Origin: Mycobacterium sp. 852014-52450_SCH5900713
GTDB taxonomy: Bacteria; Actinomycetota; Actinomycetes; Mycobacteriales; Mycobacteriaceae
Direction: 5' to 3'
Length of the DNA: 64,000 bases
Assembly: GCF_001667075.1 (NCBI RefSeq)
Contig: NZ_LZIL01000076.1
Coordinates: forward strand, 34,779 to 98,778
In this document: positions 25,975-34,510 of the stretch, one piece after another
Numbering within the stretch: the stretch's first letter is position 1
Layout: every line of letters begins with the position of its first letter
Notes under the pieces: generated by a model
The model's database searches: none
Seen by the model: the letters and a program-made list of their open reading frames with translations, nothing else
What the model was told of the DNA's origin: nothing
Program-made: the position numbers and the translations under genes

Positions 25975-27531
25975 ATGCCCGCACCGCCAGCCGAGGTATT
26001 CGACCGCCTGCGTCAGCTCGCCGCGATCAAAGACCCCGCCGCACGCCAGAGGCGGACCATCGACGAGGTCTTCACCGGCAAGCCGCTGACCACGATCCCC
26101 ATCGGCACGGCCGAAGACGTCGAGGCGGCATTCGCTGAGGCGCGGGCGGCTCAGACCGACTGGGCGAACCGCCCGGTCTCCGAGCGCATCGATGTCATCA
26201 GCCGGTATCGCGACCTGGTCGTCGAGAACCGCGAGTTCCTGATGGATCTCCTGCAAGCCGAGGCCGGAAAGGCCCGCTGGGCGGCACAGGAGGAAATCGT
26301 CGATCTGATGGCGAATGCGAACTACTACGTGCGCGTCGCCGCCGACCTTTTGAAACCGCGCAAGGTGCAGGCGCTGCTCCCGGCGATCGGCAAGACCACG
26401 GTGGTCTACCAGCCCAAGGGCGTGGTCGGGGTGATCTCGCCGTGGAACTACCCCATGACGCTGACGGCGTCCGACTCGGTGCCGGCGCTGCTGGCGGGCA
26501 ACGCGGTGGTGCTCAAGCCGGACAGCCAGACCCCATATTGCGCGCTGGCGTGTGCCGAGCTCTTGTACGAGGCCGGCCTGCCGCGAGCCCTCTACGCGAT
26601 CGTGCCCGGGCCGGGCTCGGTGGTCGGCACTGCCATCATCGACAACTGTGACTACTTGATGTTCACCGGCTCGACCGCCACCGGCAGGCAGCTCGCCGAA
26701 CACGCGGGCCGTCGGCTGATCGGCTTCTCGGCCGAACTCGGGGGCAAGAACGCGATGATCGTCACCCGGGGCGCCAACCTCGACAAGGCCGCCAAGGCGG
26801 CCACCCGCGCGTGCTTCTCGAACGCCGGCCAGTTGTGCATCTCCATCGAACGGATTTACGTCGAGAAGGACATCGCCGACGACTTCGTCGGCAAGTTCGG
26901 CGCCGCGGTGCGCAACATGAAATTGGGCACCGCGTACGACTTCTCGGTCGACATGGGGAGCCTGATCTCCGCGGGTCAGCTTGACACCGTGACCGACCAC
27001 GTCGACGACGCGAAAGCCAAGGGCGCCAAAGTGATTGCGGGCGGCAACGCGCGGCCCGACATCGGGCCGCTGTTCTACGAGCCCACGGTGCTCGCCGACG
27101 TCACGCCGGAAATGGAGTGTGCGGCCAACGAGACGTTCGGGCCGGTCGTGTCGATCTACCCCGTCGCCGACGTGGATGAAGCCGTCGAAAAGGCCAACGC
27201 CACCGAGTACGGGCTCAACGCCAGCGTGTGGGCCGGCTCCTCCGCGGAGGGCGAGCAAATCGCCGCCCGGCTGCGGTCGGGAACGGTGAATGTGAACGAG
27301 GGTTACGCGTTCGCATGGGGCAGCTTGGGTGCCCCGATGGGCGGGATGGGGCAGTCCGGCGTCGGCCGCCGACACGGTGCCGAGGGCCTGCTGAAGTACA
27401 CCGAGTCGCAGACGATCGCGACCGCGCGCGTGTTCAATCTCGATCCGCCGCTTGGCATTCCGGGAACGCTGTGGCAGAAGTCGCTAGTCCCCGTCGTGCG
27501 CGCGATGATGAGGCTTCCCGGGCGGAACTGA
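25975..27531 (+). CDS. gabD2: Succinate-semialdehyde dehydrogenase GabD2
   Basis: 518 aa from ATG 25975 with GGGGAGG upstream, the same length as M. tuberculosis GabD2 (Rv1731). Aldehyde dehydrogenase: PKGVVGVISPWNYPM, LKPDSQTPYCALA, FTGSTATGRQLA, catalytic Glu in FSAELGGKN (about 252) and catalytic Cys in FSNAGQLCISIERI (about 288), NETFGPVVSIYPV. It oxidises succinate semialdehyde to succinate with NADP+. In M. tuberculosis Rv1731 lies close to Rv1733c; both are also near each other here, with other genes between. Confidence 0.95.
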   Translation: MPAPPAEVFDRLRQLAAIKDPAARQRRTIDEVFTGKPLTTIPIGTAEDVEAAFAEARAAQTDWANRPVSERIDVISRYRDLVVENREFLMDLLQAEAGKARWAAQEEIVDLMANANYYVRVAADLLKPRKVQALLPAIGKTTVVYQPKGVVGVISPWNYPMTLTASDSVPALLAGNAVVLKPDSQTPYCALACAELLYEAGLPRALYAIVPGPGSVVGTAIIDNCDYLMFTGSTATGRQLAEHAGRRLIGFSAELGGKNAMIVTRGANLDKAAKAATRACFSNAGQLCISIERIYVEKDIADDFVGKFGAAVRNMKLGTAYDFSVDMGSLISAGQLDTVTDHVDDAKAKGAKVIAGGNARPDIGPLFYEPTVLADVTPEMECAANETFGPVVSIYPVADVDEAVEKANATEYGLNASVWAGSSAEGEQIAARLRSGTVNVNEGYAFAWGSLGAPMGGMGQSGVGRRHGAEGLLKYTESQTIATARVFNLDPPLGIPGTLWQKSLVPVVRAMMRLPGRN

Positions 27532-27674
27532 CTTCCGGCTTTCACGTTCGCAACTACCGCATTCAGTCCTGTCGGCGGGCCGTTTTGGATTACTTCGCGG
27601 TCTTCTGCCATCGGTATGGCAAATCCGCGTTACGCTCCTCGATATAGCGTCACATCGCACGTCAGGAGCCCGCC

Positions 27675-28253
27675 ATGAAGGCCGATGCGAAGCAATATGA
27701 GGAAGACGCTCGTCGGTTACGCCAGTACGCCACCTTCGACAACTTCTCCGATGCTGACCTGCTGAGCCTCGCCCGAGCAGCGCATCGCACTGCGACGTCG
27801 GCCCCATTGCCCCTGATTCATGAACAGACGCCCTCGGACTCCTGCTACATCCTGCTCAGCGGGGAGGTGGGTGTGTACATCGGGCGGGACCGCGTCGCCG
27901 TCCTGGGTCCGGGCGAGGTGATCGGCGAATCCGCACTCCACCGTGGGAAACTGCGTTCTGCGACCGTGACGACGATGGGGCCGGCCGAGGTCTTGCGTAT
28001 CGAACGCGCTGATCTCGCCAGAATGCTCGACGAGATACCGGCACTTCGCGAAATCATCGACACATCCGTGGCGCGACACGTGCCGGTAGAGCTGCCGCCG
28101 AAGCCAAAACCAGCGCGCACGAGGTTGGACGTCTCAGTCCGCACCGAGTTGGTCGAGCGGTTTGAGCAAACCGCCAACAGCGCGGGTGTGGACGTAGTGA
28201 CCGCAGTTGAGGACGCGCTTAATCAGTGGGTCGAACGGAACACCACCGCGTAG
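27675..28253 (+). CDS. Cyclic-nucleotide-binding domain protein with C-terminal RHH-like segment
   Basis: 192 aa from ATG 27675. Residues about 12-130 form a Crp-type cyclic-nucleotide-binding domain: FDNFSDADLLSLA, YILLSGEVGVYIG, LGPGEVIGESALHRG, LRSATVTTMGPAEVLRIERA. The phosphate-binding cassette has GES and RSATV, consistent with nucleotide binding. There is no Crp helix-turn-helix; instead residues about 146-190 (ARTRLDVSVRTELVERFEQ, DVVTAVEDALNQWVE) look like a ribbon-helix-helix or helical dimerisation unit. It could bind DNA or act as a cAMP-responsive partner. Function is not recognised beyond the domain. Confidence 0.8.
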   Translation: MKADAKQYEEDARRLRQYATFDNFSDADLLSLARAAHRTATSAPLPLIHEQTPSDSCYILLSGEVGVYIGRDRVAVLGPGEVIGESALHRGKLRSATVTTMGPAEVLRIERADLARMLDEIPALREIIDTSVARHVPVELPPKPKPARTRLDVSVRTELVERFEQTANSAGVDVVTAVEDALNQWVERNTTA

Positions 28254-28422
28254 CCACTGCGCAAGAAGCGCCCAAAGCCTTTCCGACGTGTTTTCAATCT
28301 CGTTCCGCCCCTTAACCTTCCGCACACTCCACGACGAAGGTCGGTGCTGGGCGACGGTGCGGACGGTGGCGGCGTTTTCCGGCCGGGGCCGACGGCGCGC
28401 CCGCCGCCCCCGCTGAGCAGGA

Positions 28423-28452
28423 TTGACCAGGATCTACTACCGTGCGTAGTAT
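28423..28452 (+). promoter_or_regulatory. Promoter with BlaI/MecI-like operator upstream of the DUF4383 gene
   Basis: TTGACC (28423-28428) and TAGTAT (28447-28452) are separated by 18 bases, a good housekeeping-type promoter. In the spacer and -10 lies the exact dyad TACTAC-CGTGC-GTAGTA (28435-28451). TACTAC/GTAGTA arms are the hallmark of BlaI/MecI-family operators. The predicted start of transcription is near 28459, about 25 bases before the GTG of the gene. A repressor bound here would block RNA polymerase. Confidence 0.65.
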
Positions 28453-28484
28453 CCGGGTATCCCGCCGGCACAAGGGGGTGCAGC

Positions 28485-28919
28485 GTGAGGTGGAGTTTCG
28501 CCCAGATCGGGCTGCTGATCATTTGCGTTTTTCATGTCGTTCAGGCGGTGATCGGCCTCATCGTCAATCCCAGCTTCGCGACCGGCCCCGCCGCGCCGAC
28601 CGTCCAGCTACTCGGGATGGACTACAACGGCTGGCATGCCGTCGCCGGTCTCGCGTTGTTCGCTCCCGGTTTGGTGTTGGCGCTGCGCAAGTCCTGGGCC
28701 GTGCTGTATCTGCTGCTCGCCGCGATAGCCGGTGCGCTGCCGGGCATTTGGGCTTTCTTCTCGCATCAAGTGGCTTATGTCTTCACCTTCCCCAACAACA
28801 CCACCGACGCGGTGGTGCACTTGGTGACCGCGGGGGTGATGGTCGCCGTGGCGGCCGTGCAGATTCGACTGGATGGTGGGCTGAAGAACTCGCTCGCCGA
28901 TCTCCGGAAAGTGCGGTAG
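28485..28919 (+). CDS. DUF4383 four-helix membrane protein
   Basis: 144 aa from GTG 28485, with AAGGGGG upstream; a longer frame to 28344 would include the promoter. Four hydrophobic segments near residues 5-27, 45-65, 72-92 and 106-128, with GMDYNGWHAVAGLALFAPGL and FPNNTTDAVVHLVTAGVMVA, the latter typical of DUF4383 proteins. Function of the family is unknown. Its strong operator-covered promoter suggests inducible expression, perhaps under cell-envelope or beta-lactam stress (inference). Confidence 0.8.
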   Translation: MRWSFAQIGLLIICVFHVVQAVIGLIVNPSFATGPAAPTVQLLGMDYNGWHAVAGLALFAPGLVLALRKSWAVLYLLLAAIAGALPGIWAFFSHQVAYVFTFPNNTTDAVVHLVTAGVMVAVAAVQIRLDGGLKNSLADLRKVR

Positions 28920-28934
28920 CTCGCCGCCCGGAGA

Positions 28935-29765
28935 CTATTCGGCGAATAGCGTATTGAGCTCGTCGAAGCTCGCGGCTCCGGTTAGTCCCTCGAAGGACCC
29001 GCCCTCAATCAGCTTCCGCGCGGCGGCCAGGAACGCACCCCACGCGACCCGACTGAAAGCGGAGCCGACGCTGATCCGTCGCACCCCCAGCTCCGCGAGG
29101 TCCGTCACCGTCAGCCCCGCGTCGGAAGACACCAGGACGTTGACCGGATACGGAGCCACCGCGTCGACGAGACTGGCGATGTCCGCTTTGGTCCGGATCC
29201 CCGGCGCGAAGAGCACCTCGGCTCCCGCCTCGGCGTAAGCCTGCAGCCGCCTGATGGCCTCGGCGAGGGGGTCGGGGTGGCCGTAGAGGAAGCATTCCGC
29301 GCGGCCGGTCAGCATGACGTCGACTCCCGAGTCGTCGATCGCCGAACGCGCAGCGCGAACGCGATCGGCCGCCTCGGCCAGCTCGAAGAGCGGCGAGCCG
29401 GCGATGCCGGTGCCGTCTTCGACGGAGAGGCCGGCTACGCCAGTGGCCACGCAGCGCGCCACATTGTGCGCGAGCTCGCCCGCATCTTGGGCATAACCGG
29501 CCTGGAAATCGGCGTTGACGGGCACACCGACCGCGGCCACTATTTCGGCGATGTTGTTCAGTGCCTCGTCGACGGAGAGCGCGGTCACCGTGTCTGGCAG
29601 ACCCCGCGCGAAACATAGTCCGGCGCTCGTAGTGGCCAGTGCCGGGAAGCCGAGCTTTGCGAGCGCGATTGCCGAACCGGCGTCCCACGGATTCGGGATG
29701 AGAAAACACCCCTGTTGATGTAGCCGGCGAAAACGGGCGCGGAGGTCGCCGTATGAGTCCACCAC
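28935..29765 (-). CDS. Isocitrate lyase/PEP mutase-family protein
   Basis: 276 aa from GTG 29765 (GTG 29762 or a start at 29798 are alternatives). TIM-barrel family features: GCFLIPNPWDAGSAIALAKL, TTSAGLCFARG, VNADFQAGYA with the metal-ligand acidic residue, VAGLSVEDGTG, AGAEVLFAPGI and ELGVRRISVGSAF. The KKCGH loop of true isocitrate lyase is absent, placing it with the broad group of PEP-mutase-like or methylisocitrate-lyase-like enzymes of unknown substrate. Convergent with the DUF4383 gene. Confidence 0.85.
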   Translation of the reverse strand: MVDSYGDLRARFRRLHQQGCFLIPNPWDAGSAIALAKLGFPALATTSAGLCFARGLPDTVTALSVDEALNNIAEIVAAVGVPVNADFQAGYAQDAGELAHNVARCVATGVAGLSVEDGTGIAGSPLFELAEAADRVRAARSAIDDSGVDVMLTGRAECFLYGHPDPLAEAIRRLQAYAEAGAEVLFAPGIRTKADIASLVDAVAPYPVNVLVSSDAGLTVTDLAELGVRRISVGSAFSRVAWGAFLAAARKLIEGGSFEGLTGAASFDELNTLFAE

Positions 29766-29869
29766 CCGATTATGCTCGCGCCGAAGTGAACTCGCCACGC
29801 CGCCGTCCGGTGCACCCTAGACGCGAAATAGCCTGTGCGCCTTGGTATTCAAACGAGGCGGAGCCGCGA

Positions 29870-30619
29870 TTAACCGGGAACGCCCGGGAAGCCGACGGCG
29901 GTCGTCGGTGCGCCAGGAGCGGCGCCCGCCGGCCCGAGACGACTGGCGGCAAACGCCGCACCCTGGTCAATCATGGCCGCGTTGGTCGAGTACGTGTCGT
30001 GTGCGGCGAAGTTCATCCCGTCGGAGCAGATCGGGTCGCCCTGGGCGCATACCTGAATGGTCTTGGCCTGATAGAGCGGACCGATGACGACCGGCGGCTC
30101 GCCGAAAAAGTTCATCGCCTTTTCGCTTGGCAGTGCGAAGAGCACGACCGACGAGACGTGGTTGGCCACTTCGGGGTCCAGCGGTTTGGGCACGGCCGCC
30201 GGATCGATTCCAGCCGGTACGGCGGCCGAGGTGACGAAGCCCATCACGGCAGCGCCTTGGGAATAGCCGCCGAGCACCATCTTGGTATTGGGGCAGTCGT
30301 GCGCCGTCGAAACGACATGCGCCCCCGCGTCTCTGATCCCTTCCTCGCCAGCGTTCGTCCAGTCGTGGGTGGCGGGGTAGTTGATGGGATAGACGTCTAG
30401 CGATTCTGCGCCGACGCGCGGGCGCAGGGTGTCGATGAACGCCTGTCCGGTCGGGCCAAGACCCGGCGGGTCATCCGTGCCGCGGGCGAACAGCACTTGC
30501 ACGTCCGGGCATGGCTCGGCGGAAGCGAACGGAATTGCAGAAGCGAGGATCGGAGCGCTGACGCCCGCCGCCGCGACGACCGCGGGAGCAAGGAAGTGGA
30601 CTACGTGACGTGCGGTCAT
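29870..30619 (-). CDS. Cutinase-family secreted esterase
   Basis: 249 aa from ATG 30619 (an ATG at 30640 adds seven residues). A signal peptide is visible: basic MTARH, hydrophobic core to about residue 30, likely cleavage after FASA. Mature part: PCPDVQVLFARGTDDPPGLG, nucleophile Ser in GGYSQGAAVMG near 120, the Asp in CAQGDPICSDG and His in FAAHDTYSTN, the cutinase catalytic triad with conserved cysteines. Mycobacterial cutinase-like proteins hydrolyse lipids and esters outside the cell. The C-terminus is Gly/Ala/Pro-rich. Confidence 0.92.
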   Translation of the reverse strand: MTARHVVHFLAPAVVAAAGVSAPILASAIPFASAEPCPDVQVLFARGTDDPPGLGPTGQAFIDTLRPRVGAESLDVYPINYPATHDWTNAGEEGIRDAGAHVVSTAHDCPNTKMVLGGYSQGAAVMGFVTSAAVPAGIDPAAVPKPLDPEVANHVSSVVLFALPSEKAMNFFGEPPVVIGPLYQAKTIQVCAQGDPICSDGMNFAAHDTYSTNAAMIDQGAAFAASRLGPAGAAPGAPTTAVGFPGVPG

Positions 30620-30699
30620 GGCCGTGTGTGCCCAACACATGCGGTTTCTAAACCACGAGTTTTCGTGCGCTGACCAGCGTCGTCGAATTGTATTGCCGG

Positions 30700-31185
30700 C
30701 TAGCCATCCTCGACGAGCTCTGCGAGGAACGCGGGTAACCGCCCGGCGCCAAAGTCATAGAACCGCGCCCAGAGCGGCTCGATCGAGATGCGCACCATCT
30801 GCTTGTACGTCGACCGCACGTTGCGTTCGAAGTCGGCGAGTTGCGGTTCGTCCATCGAGCTTTTCGCCGCCGCGAGATATTCCTCGGTGACGCCGTCGAC
30901 GGTTTGCAGTGTGGCTAGCCCGCGTACCAGGAGGGCCTGCGCCTCTTCCGGTGCGGAGCCGGTGTCGATCGTCAGTGCCACTTGCGGACGTGCCGATAGC
31001 GCTCGCGCTTTCGGGGCGGTGGATGCGGTGGAGACGACGATGCGTTCGCCGGTCCAGTAAAAACCGACCGGGACGACTCGCGGGAAACCATCGTGCCCGT
31101 TGTAGGCAAGCCGGGCCATGGAGCCGGAGAGCAGCTTCTGTGCCCCGGCGAGGGCGAGCTCCTCGGCCAACTGCTGGGTGTTCAT
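30700..31185 (-). CDS. Pyridoxamine 5'-phosphate oxidase-fold (flavin/F420-type) protein
   Basis: 161 aa from ATG 31185; upstream in-frame starts to 31224 lack support. Pattern of the split-barrel family: MARLAYNGHDGFPRVVPVGF, WTGERIVVSTASTAPKARAL, RPQVALTIDTG, and ALLVRGLATLQTVDG. Members bind FMN, F420 or heme and reduce or sense small molecules. The C-terminal FERNVRSTYKQMVRISIEPL replaces the usual short ending. Substrate unknown. Confidence 0.8.
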   Translation of the reverse strand: MNTQQLAEELALAGAQKLLSGSMARLAYNGHDGFPRVVPVGFYWTGERIVVSTASTAPKARALSARPQVALTIDTGSAPEEAQALLVRGLATLQTVDGVTEEYLAAAKSSMDEPQLADFERNVRSTYKQMVRISIEPLWARFYDFGAGRLPAFLAELVEDG

Positions 31186-31231
31186 CACATTCGTAGTCCT
31201 ACCCGGTAGGACCCGGGCGGACACTCAGCTG

Positions 31232-31540
31232 CTACTCGGGCCCACCGATGGCGCTAAGGCGCTCGCCCACCCGAGCCAGCGCCTGGTCGAATATCTCCAC
31301 CTTCTCGCCGCGCTTTTCGTTGGCGGGCTGGGCGGAGCCGCGGGCGCCTTCAGCCTCAACCCGAGCCGCACCCCGCCGCCGCAACAAGCTGAAGTTCTTG
31401 TCGCGCGCTTGCCTGAGCCGGCTCTGCAAATCCTTCAGCGACTTCTCGTCCATGCGAATGAGAGCCTCGGGATCACTCTCGCCGATCAACGAGCTTTCCT
31501 GCTGGGTCAGGTTCACCTGGTTGCTCACTCCTAGATTCAT
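31232..31540 (-). CDS. Conserved hypothetical protein, charged helical
   Basis: 102 aa from ATG 31540 (GTG 31528 or GTG 31516, the latter after AGGAG, are possible). It contains LTQQESSLIGESDPEALIRM, SLKDLQSRLRQARDKNFSLL and RGEKVEIFDQALARVGERL, so mostly amphipathic helix and likely coiled coil. No family with known function was recognised. It lies 46 bases upstream of the PPOx-fold gene on the same strand and may be cotranscribed. Confidence 0.65.
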   Translation of the reverse strand: MNLGVSNQVNLTQQESSLIGESDPEALIRMDEKSLKDLQSRLRQARDKNFSLLRRRGAARVEAEGARGSAQPANEKRGEKVEIFDQALARVGERLSAIGGPE

Positions 31541-31683
31541 AGCCTGGACCGGCCACACCGGCGCGTCGAACGTCGGACGTCATGCCGAACCGTCACGCCT
31601 GGGCCATCTCGAGTTCATATCCGGCCTCGGGTCTTCAGATCGTGCCGCGGCGGGTAGTCCTTAGGCCGACGAAGGAGGTTGCG

Positions 31684-31818
31684 ATGGGCAAGCATTCGAA
31701 GAAGGACGACGACGAGCCCAAGGGTGGCCGCCCCGGTCCCGAGGATCACGGGGGCGAAGGTGGAATGGCGACGCGTGAGAACGCGCCGGAACTCACCGAG
31801 CCGGACGGCGAGGACTGA
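31684..31818 (+). CDS. Small hydrophilic conserved protein (44 aa)
   Basis: ATG 31684 with an excellent GAAGGAGGT eight bases upstream, which decides the start. The sequence is Gly/Asp/Glu/Lys-rich (GKHSKKDDDEPKGGRPGPED, ending ELTEPDGED) and should be disordered. No function recognised. Confidence 0.65.
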   Translation: MGKHSKKDDDEPKGGRPGPEDHGGEGGMATRENAPELTEPDGED

Positions 31819-31903
31819 AGGGCGAGCTCACCAAACGGGATCCGTTTCGAGCGGCCGACGCGGCGGGTAGCCGAGAAGCCTCACTCACGACGAAAATGGA
31901 TAG

Positions 31904-32578
31904 ATGCCATTCGAACAGGCGCCGCCCCCGCCCCAATCGGCGCCGGGCTGGTACCCCGATCCCGCAGGGGTAGGCCACGGGCTGCAACGGTACTTCGACG
32001 GCACCAGCTGGACCAGCGAGTGGGCGTTCGCCGCAGAACCGCCGAAGAAAGACACTCCGGGGAAGGCGGCCTTGGCCCTGGCGGCTCTGGGCTTCCTCGT
32101 CCTCCTCATCGTCGTCGGCAAAACCTGGGTTTTCGACCCGAAGAAGGACGCCCAATCGACCCCGAGCAGTTCGGCCACCGCGGGACCGCCGACCGAGGTG
32201 GCGCCGTCGACGCCGGCCGGACCCAAGAAGCCGGACGGGGTCACCTTCACGACTGCTCCAGGCCCGAACGGCGACGTGGTCAACGCCCGATTCGCCATTC
32301 GTGACAACTACACCGAGCAGCTGATCAAAGACGGTGCCCGGACGGACACCATCGACATCCTCAAATACGCGAGAGCGACGTATCCCGACGCTTCCGCGGT
32401 GAACGTGCAAGGCACCTTTCCGATGACCGACCCGTACGGCAACACCTCGACTCAGGTCGCCATCGACCTCACGTATTCGCGAGCAACGCTGAACAAGATC
32501 AACTTCGACGGCATCACCAAAGCCAGCATCTGGGAGATACGCGATTCCGGCACCATTCTTCCGGCCTTTCAGCCGTAG
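31904..32578 (+). CDS. DUF2510 membrane-anchored protein
   Basis: 224 aa. N-terminal Pro-rich stretch, then a DUF2510 module APGWYPDPAG...LQRYFDGTSWT (residues 13-38), one membrane helix near 55-74, a Ser/Thr/Pro-rich linker and a C-terminal folded domain (about 105-224) with AIRDNYTEQLIKDGARTDTI. Topology: DUF2510 inside, C-terminal domain outside (inference). The function of DUF2510 proteins is unknown. Confidence 0.75.
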   Translation: MPFEQAPPPPQSAPGWYPDPAGVGHGLQRYFDGTSWTSEWAFAAEPPKKDTPGKAALALAALGFLVLLIVVGKTWVFDPKKDAQSTPSSSATAGPPTEVAPSTPAGPKKPDGVTFTTAPGPNGDVVNARFAIRDNYTEQLIKDGARTDTIDILKYARATYPDASAVNVQGTFPMTDPYGNTSTQVAIDLTYSRATLNKINFDGITKASIWEIRDSGTILPAFQP

Positions 32579-32601
32579 ACCGGTGCGCGGATAATCGCCT
32601 C

Positions 32602-32760
32602 GTGTCCACCGAACCCCCAAAGCGACCACCGGCCGAACCGAAGCCCCCGCGGGTTCGCACCCCGCCGGAGGATTTGGACAGGTACGGCGACGAGGAGCAG
32701 ATGCGCGCGGCGTCGGACGAGCGCCGGCTCCGCGACGAGCGACCGCCGCATCACGGATAG
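32602..32760 (+). CDS. Small hypothetical protein (52 aa), Pro/Arg-rich
   Basis: GTG 32602 to TAG 32758-32760, 23 bases after the DUF2510 gene. The N-terminal half is Pro-rich (EPPKRPPAEPKPPRVRTPPE), the C-terminal half charged (DEEQMRAASDERRLRDERPP). Codon pattern matches its neighbours. Likely disordered; function unknown. Confidence 0.5.
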   Translation: MSTEPPKRPPAEPKPPRVRTPPEDLDRYGDEEQMRAASDERRLRDERPPHHG

Positions 32761-32787
32761 CCCACCGCTTTCCCGACGACGAGCCGT

Positions 32788-33690
32788 TCAGTCGGCGGCG
32801 ATGCGGTCGATGTGGGCGAGGAAGTGCGTCAACACCGCATCGGGGGCCTCGAGTTGTGGCCAGTGCCCGATGTCGTCGGCGAGCATCACGACATTCGGTT
32901 CGGGTATCACCTCGGCGTAGCGGCGCGCCATGTGAGCACCGGAGTTGGGGTCGACCGGCCCATCGATCAATCGCATGGGAACCGCGGTCTGCCGCATGGC
33001 ACGCACCCACCGGTTTCGGTGGGTGTAGCGATCGTTGATGAAACGGCCGACTTTGTGCAGCACCCGGCGGCCATCGTTGTAGTCCAGGATCTGGTTGAAC
33101 ACATCCATCATGTGCCGGGTCGGCTTGGTGTTCGGGCCGAACATCTCGCGCAGCGTGGGCTCCAGCAGCCGGCGGGACACCGGGCTGCCCTGTACGTGAC
33201 TGAATACGTCACCCAACGGGGTGCCAGACATCAGCTTCTGCGCCGTTCTGGGCTTGTATGCCTCGATGAACATTCCGCCGTTGAGCCAGGTGATGGAGTC
33301 GATGCGCAGGGCGCCATAGGCTTGCTGACCGAACTCATGGCGAGCCAACATCTCCTGGCCCACCGAATCGCCGATGTCGTGGGCCAGGATGTGCACGTTG
33401 CGGATGTTCAGGTGGGCCAGCAATGCTTCGTGCATGTCGGCGTGGTCCCCCACGGAGTACTCGTAGGCCACCGGCTTTTCGGAGAACCCCATGCCGATCA
33501 TGTCCGGTGCGATGACGGTGAACCGTTGCGACAGCTCCGGCCAAATCCGCGCCCAGTCAAAGGAATTGAATGGATAACCGTGGATCAGCAGCAGCGGCGG
33601 CCCGCTGCCCTCGACGCGGTAGAAGATGTCGAAGCCGAGGTAGTCGAAGTGCTCCCCGGCCGCCAGCCAGCGTTGCAGTTCAGCGTCCAT
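32788..33690 (-). CDS. Alpha/beta hydrolase, haloalkane dehalogenase / epoxide hydrolase type
   Basis: 300 aa from ATG 33690 (an upstream start at 33720 is possible). Oxyanion-hole region LLLIHGYPFNSFDWARIWPE, GMGFSEKP, and the nucleophile elbow in HILAHDIGDSVGQEML, where Asp takes the nucleophile position as in dehalogenases and epoxide hydrolases rather than Ser. The catalytic His is in ADDIGHWPQLEAPDAV and an acid in DGPVDPNSG. Substrate not predictable. Convergent with the small Pro-rich gene. Confidence 0.88.
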   Translation of the reverse strand: MDAELQRWLAAGEHFDYLGFDIFYRVEGSGPPLLLIHGYPFNSFDWARIWPELSQRFTVIAPDMIGMGFSEKPVAYEYSVGDHADMHEALLAHLNIRNVHILAHDIGDSVGQEMLARHEFGQQAYGALRIDSITWLNGGMFIEAYKPRTAQKLMSGTPLGDVFSHVQGSPVSRRLLEPTLREMFGPNTKPTRHMMDVFNQILDYNDGRRVLHKVGRFINDRYTHRNRWVRAMRQTAVPMRLIDGPVDPNSGAHMARRYAEVIPEPNVVMLADDIGHWPQLEAPDAVLTHFLAHIDRIAAD

Positions 33691-33750
33691 GGGCTCATCA
33701 TCCCCTCGGCCCGAGCGCATCGCTTGGTTCGGGGTGTGATCGCCGTGGGG

Positions 33751-33978
33751 TCAGGCGGTGCGCCCGCGCGCGCGGTTATGCGTGTCGGTCGACCAGAGAT
33801 GACCGCAATCCGAGCACTGCAGGTGCACCAGCGTCCCCCTGTTGCTCAGCAGGTACTGCCAGTGCGTATCGCAGTTTCGCCGGCCCCGGCAATCACCACA
33901 CTTGGCGCGGTGGTCGCAGCGCGGGCAAGGCAGCCATGCGCGGCGGCTACGGTCGGCCGTCGGATCAATCGGTAACAC
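33751..33978 (-). CDS. Zinc-ribbon protein (75 aa)
   Basis: GTG 33978, overlapping the upstream gene by 14 bases. Cysteines occur in CPRCDHRAKCGDCRGRRNC and again in CSDCGHLW, giving enough ligands for one or two zinc sites. The C-terminus is Arg-rich. Nucleic-acid or protein binding is likely; no specific function recognised. Confidence 0.65.
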   Translation of the reverse strand: MLPIDPTADRSRRAWLPCPRCDHRAKCGDCRGRRNCDTHWQYLLSNRGTLVHLQCSDCGHLWSTDTHNRARGRTA

Positions 33979-34195
33979 GATCGGCCGTCCGTGAGGGCAG
34001 GACGCCGGCGCGGACCAACTCGTCGTAGACCCGCTGCTGCTCGCCGTCCAGATCCGAGTACAGCATGTCGTAGGCCCGCTGTTCCTCGGCAAGCACGGCG
34101 ACAGGATCCCAGTCCGCACCAATCGCTTCGAGAACTGCGCTGCGTCGGCGCGCCTCATCGAGGGTCAGGTCATAAGCGAAGTCAAAGTTGGCCAT
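33965..34195 (-). CDS. Small conserved hypothetical protein (76 aa)
   Basis: Starts ATG 34195 (MANFDFAYDLTLDEARRRSA). Predominantly helical and acidic, with AEEQRAYDMLYSDLDGEQQR and LVRAGVLPS near the end. No known domain identified. Its stop lies inside the zinc-ribbon gene, so the two are translationally coupled. Confidence 0.7.
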   Translation of the reverse strand: MANFDFAYDLTLDEARRRSAVLEAIGADWDPVAVLAEEQRAYDMLYSDLDGEQQRVYDELVRAGVLPSRTADRVTD

Positions 34196-34510
34196 CGCGC
34201 TCCCAGCCGTTAGATACCCGAACGAATGGTTAGGATGGACTAATTAACGCTGGTCAAGCTATGACGCACGTCACTCTTACCAGTTGGGATTCGTCACATT
34301 GGGACCGGAATACGCCGGCATCGCCCGTTCGAGCACGGCTCAGGAAGAGTCCCTGAATGGACACACCGCGGTAGCGAACACCGGCGGACGGTCGTTTGCT
34401 GAGATTTGCCCGCTCTCGGTGAGGGCGGCGCTGATGCTTCCCGGGCAGTTTAAAACTCCGGGTCAAGGTCAATGCTTGAGGTCTCACATTCTTTGATGGG
34501 AGGGCCTTCG
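34196..34510. other. Intergenic region upstream of the repeat protein
   Basis: About 315 bases between divergent genes. It is AT-richer than average around 34225-34265 (GGATGGACTAATTAACGC), as expected for promoters. A plus-strand frame at 34284-34496 shows no ribosome site or family and was not called. Confidence 0.45.

Noticed and set aside
25816..27375. 519-residue open frame on the minus strand opposite gabD2
   Set aside because: Arises from high-GC third positions of gabD2; composition is His/Arg/Gly-rich with no domain.
34284..34496. 70-residue plus-strand frame before the repeat protein
   Set aside because: No ribosome site, no family, and it overlaps a probable promoter region.
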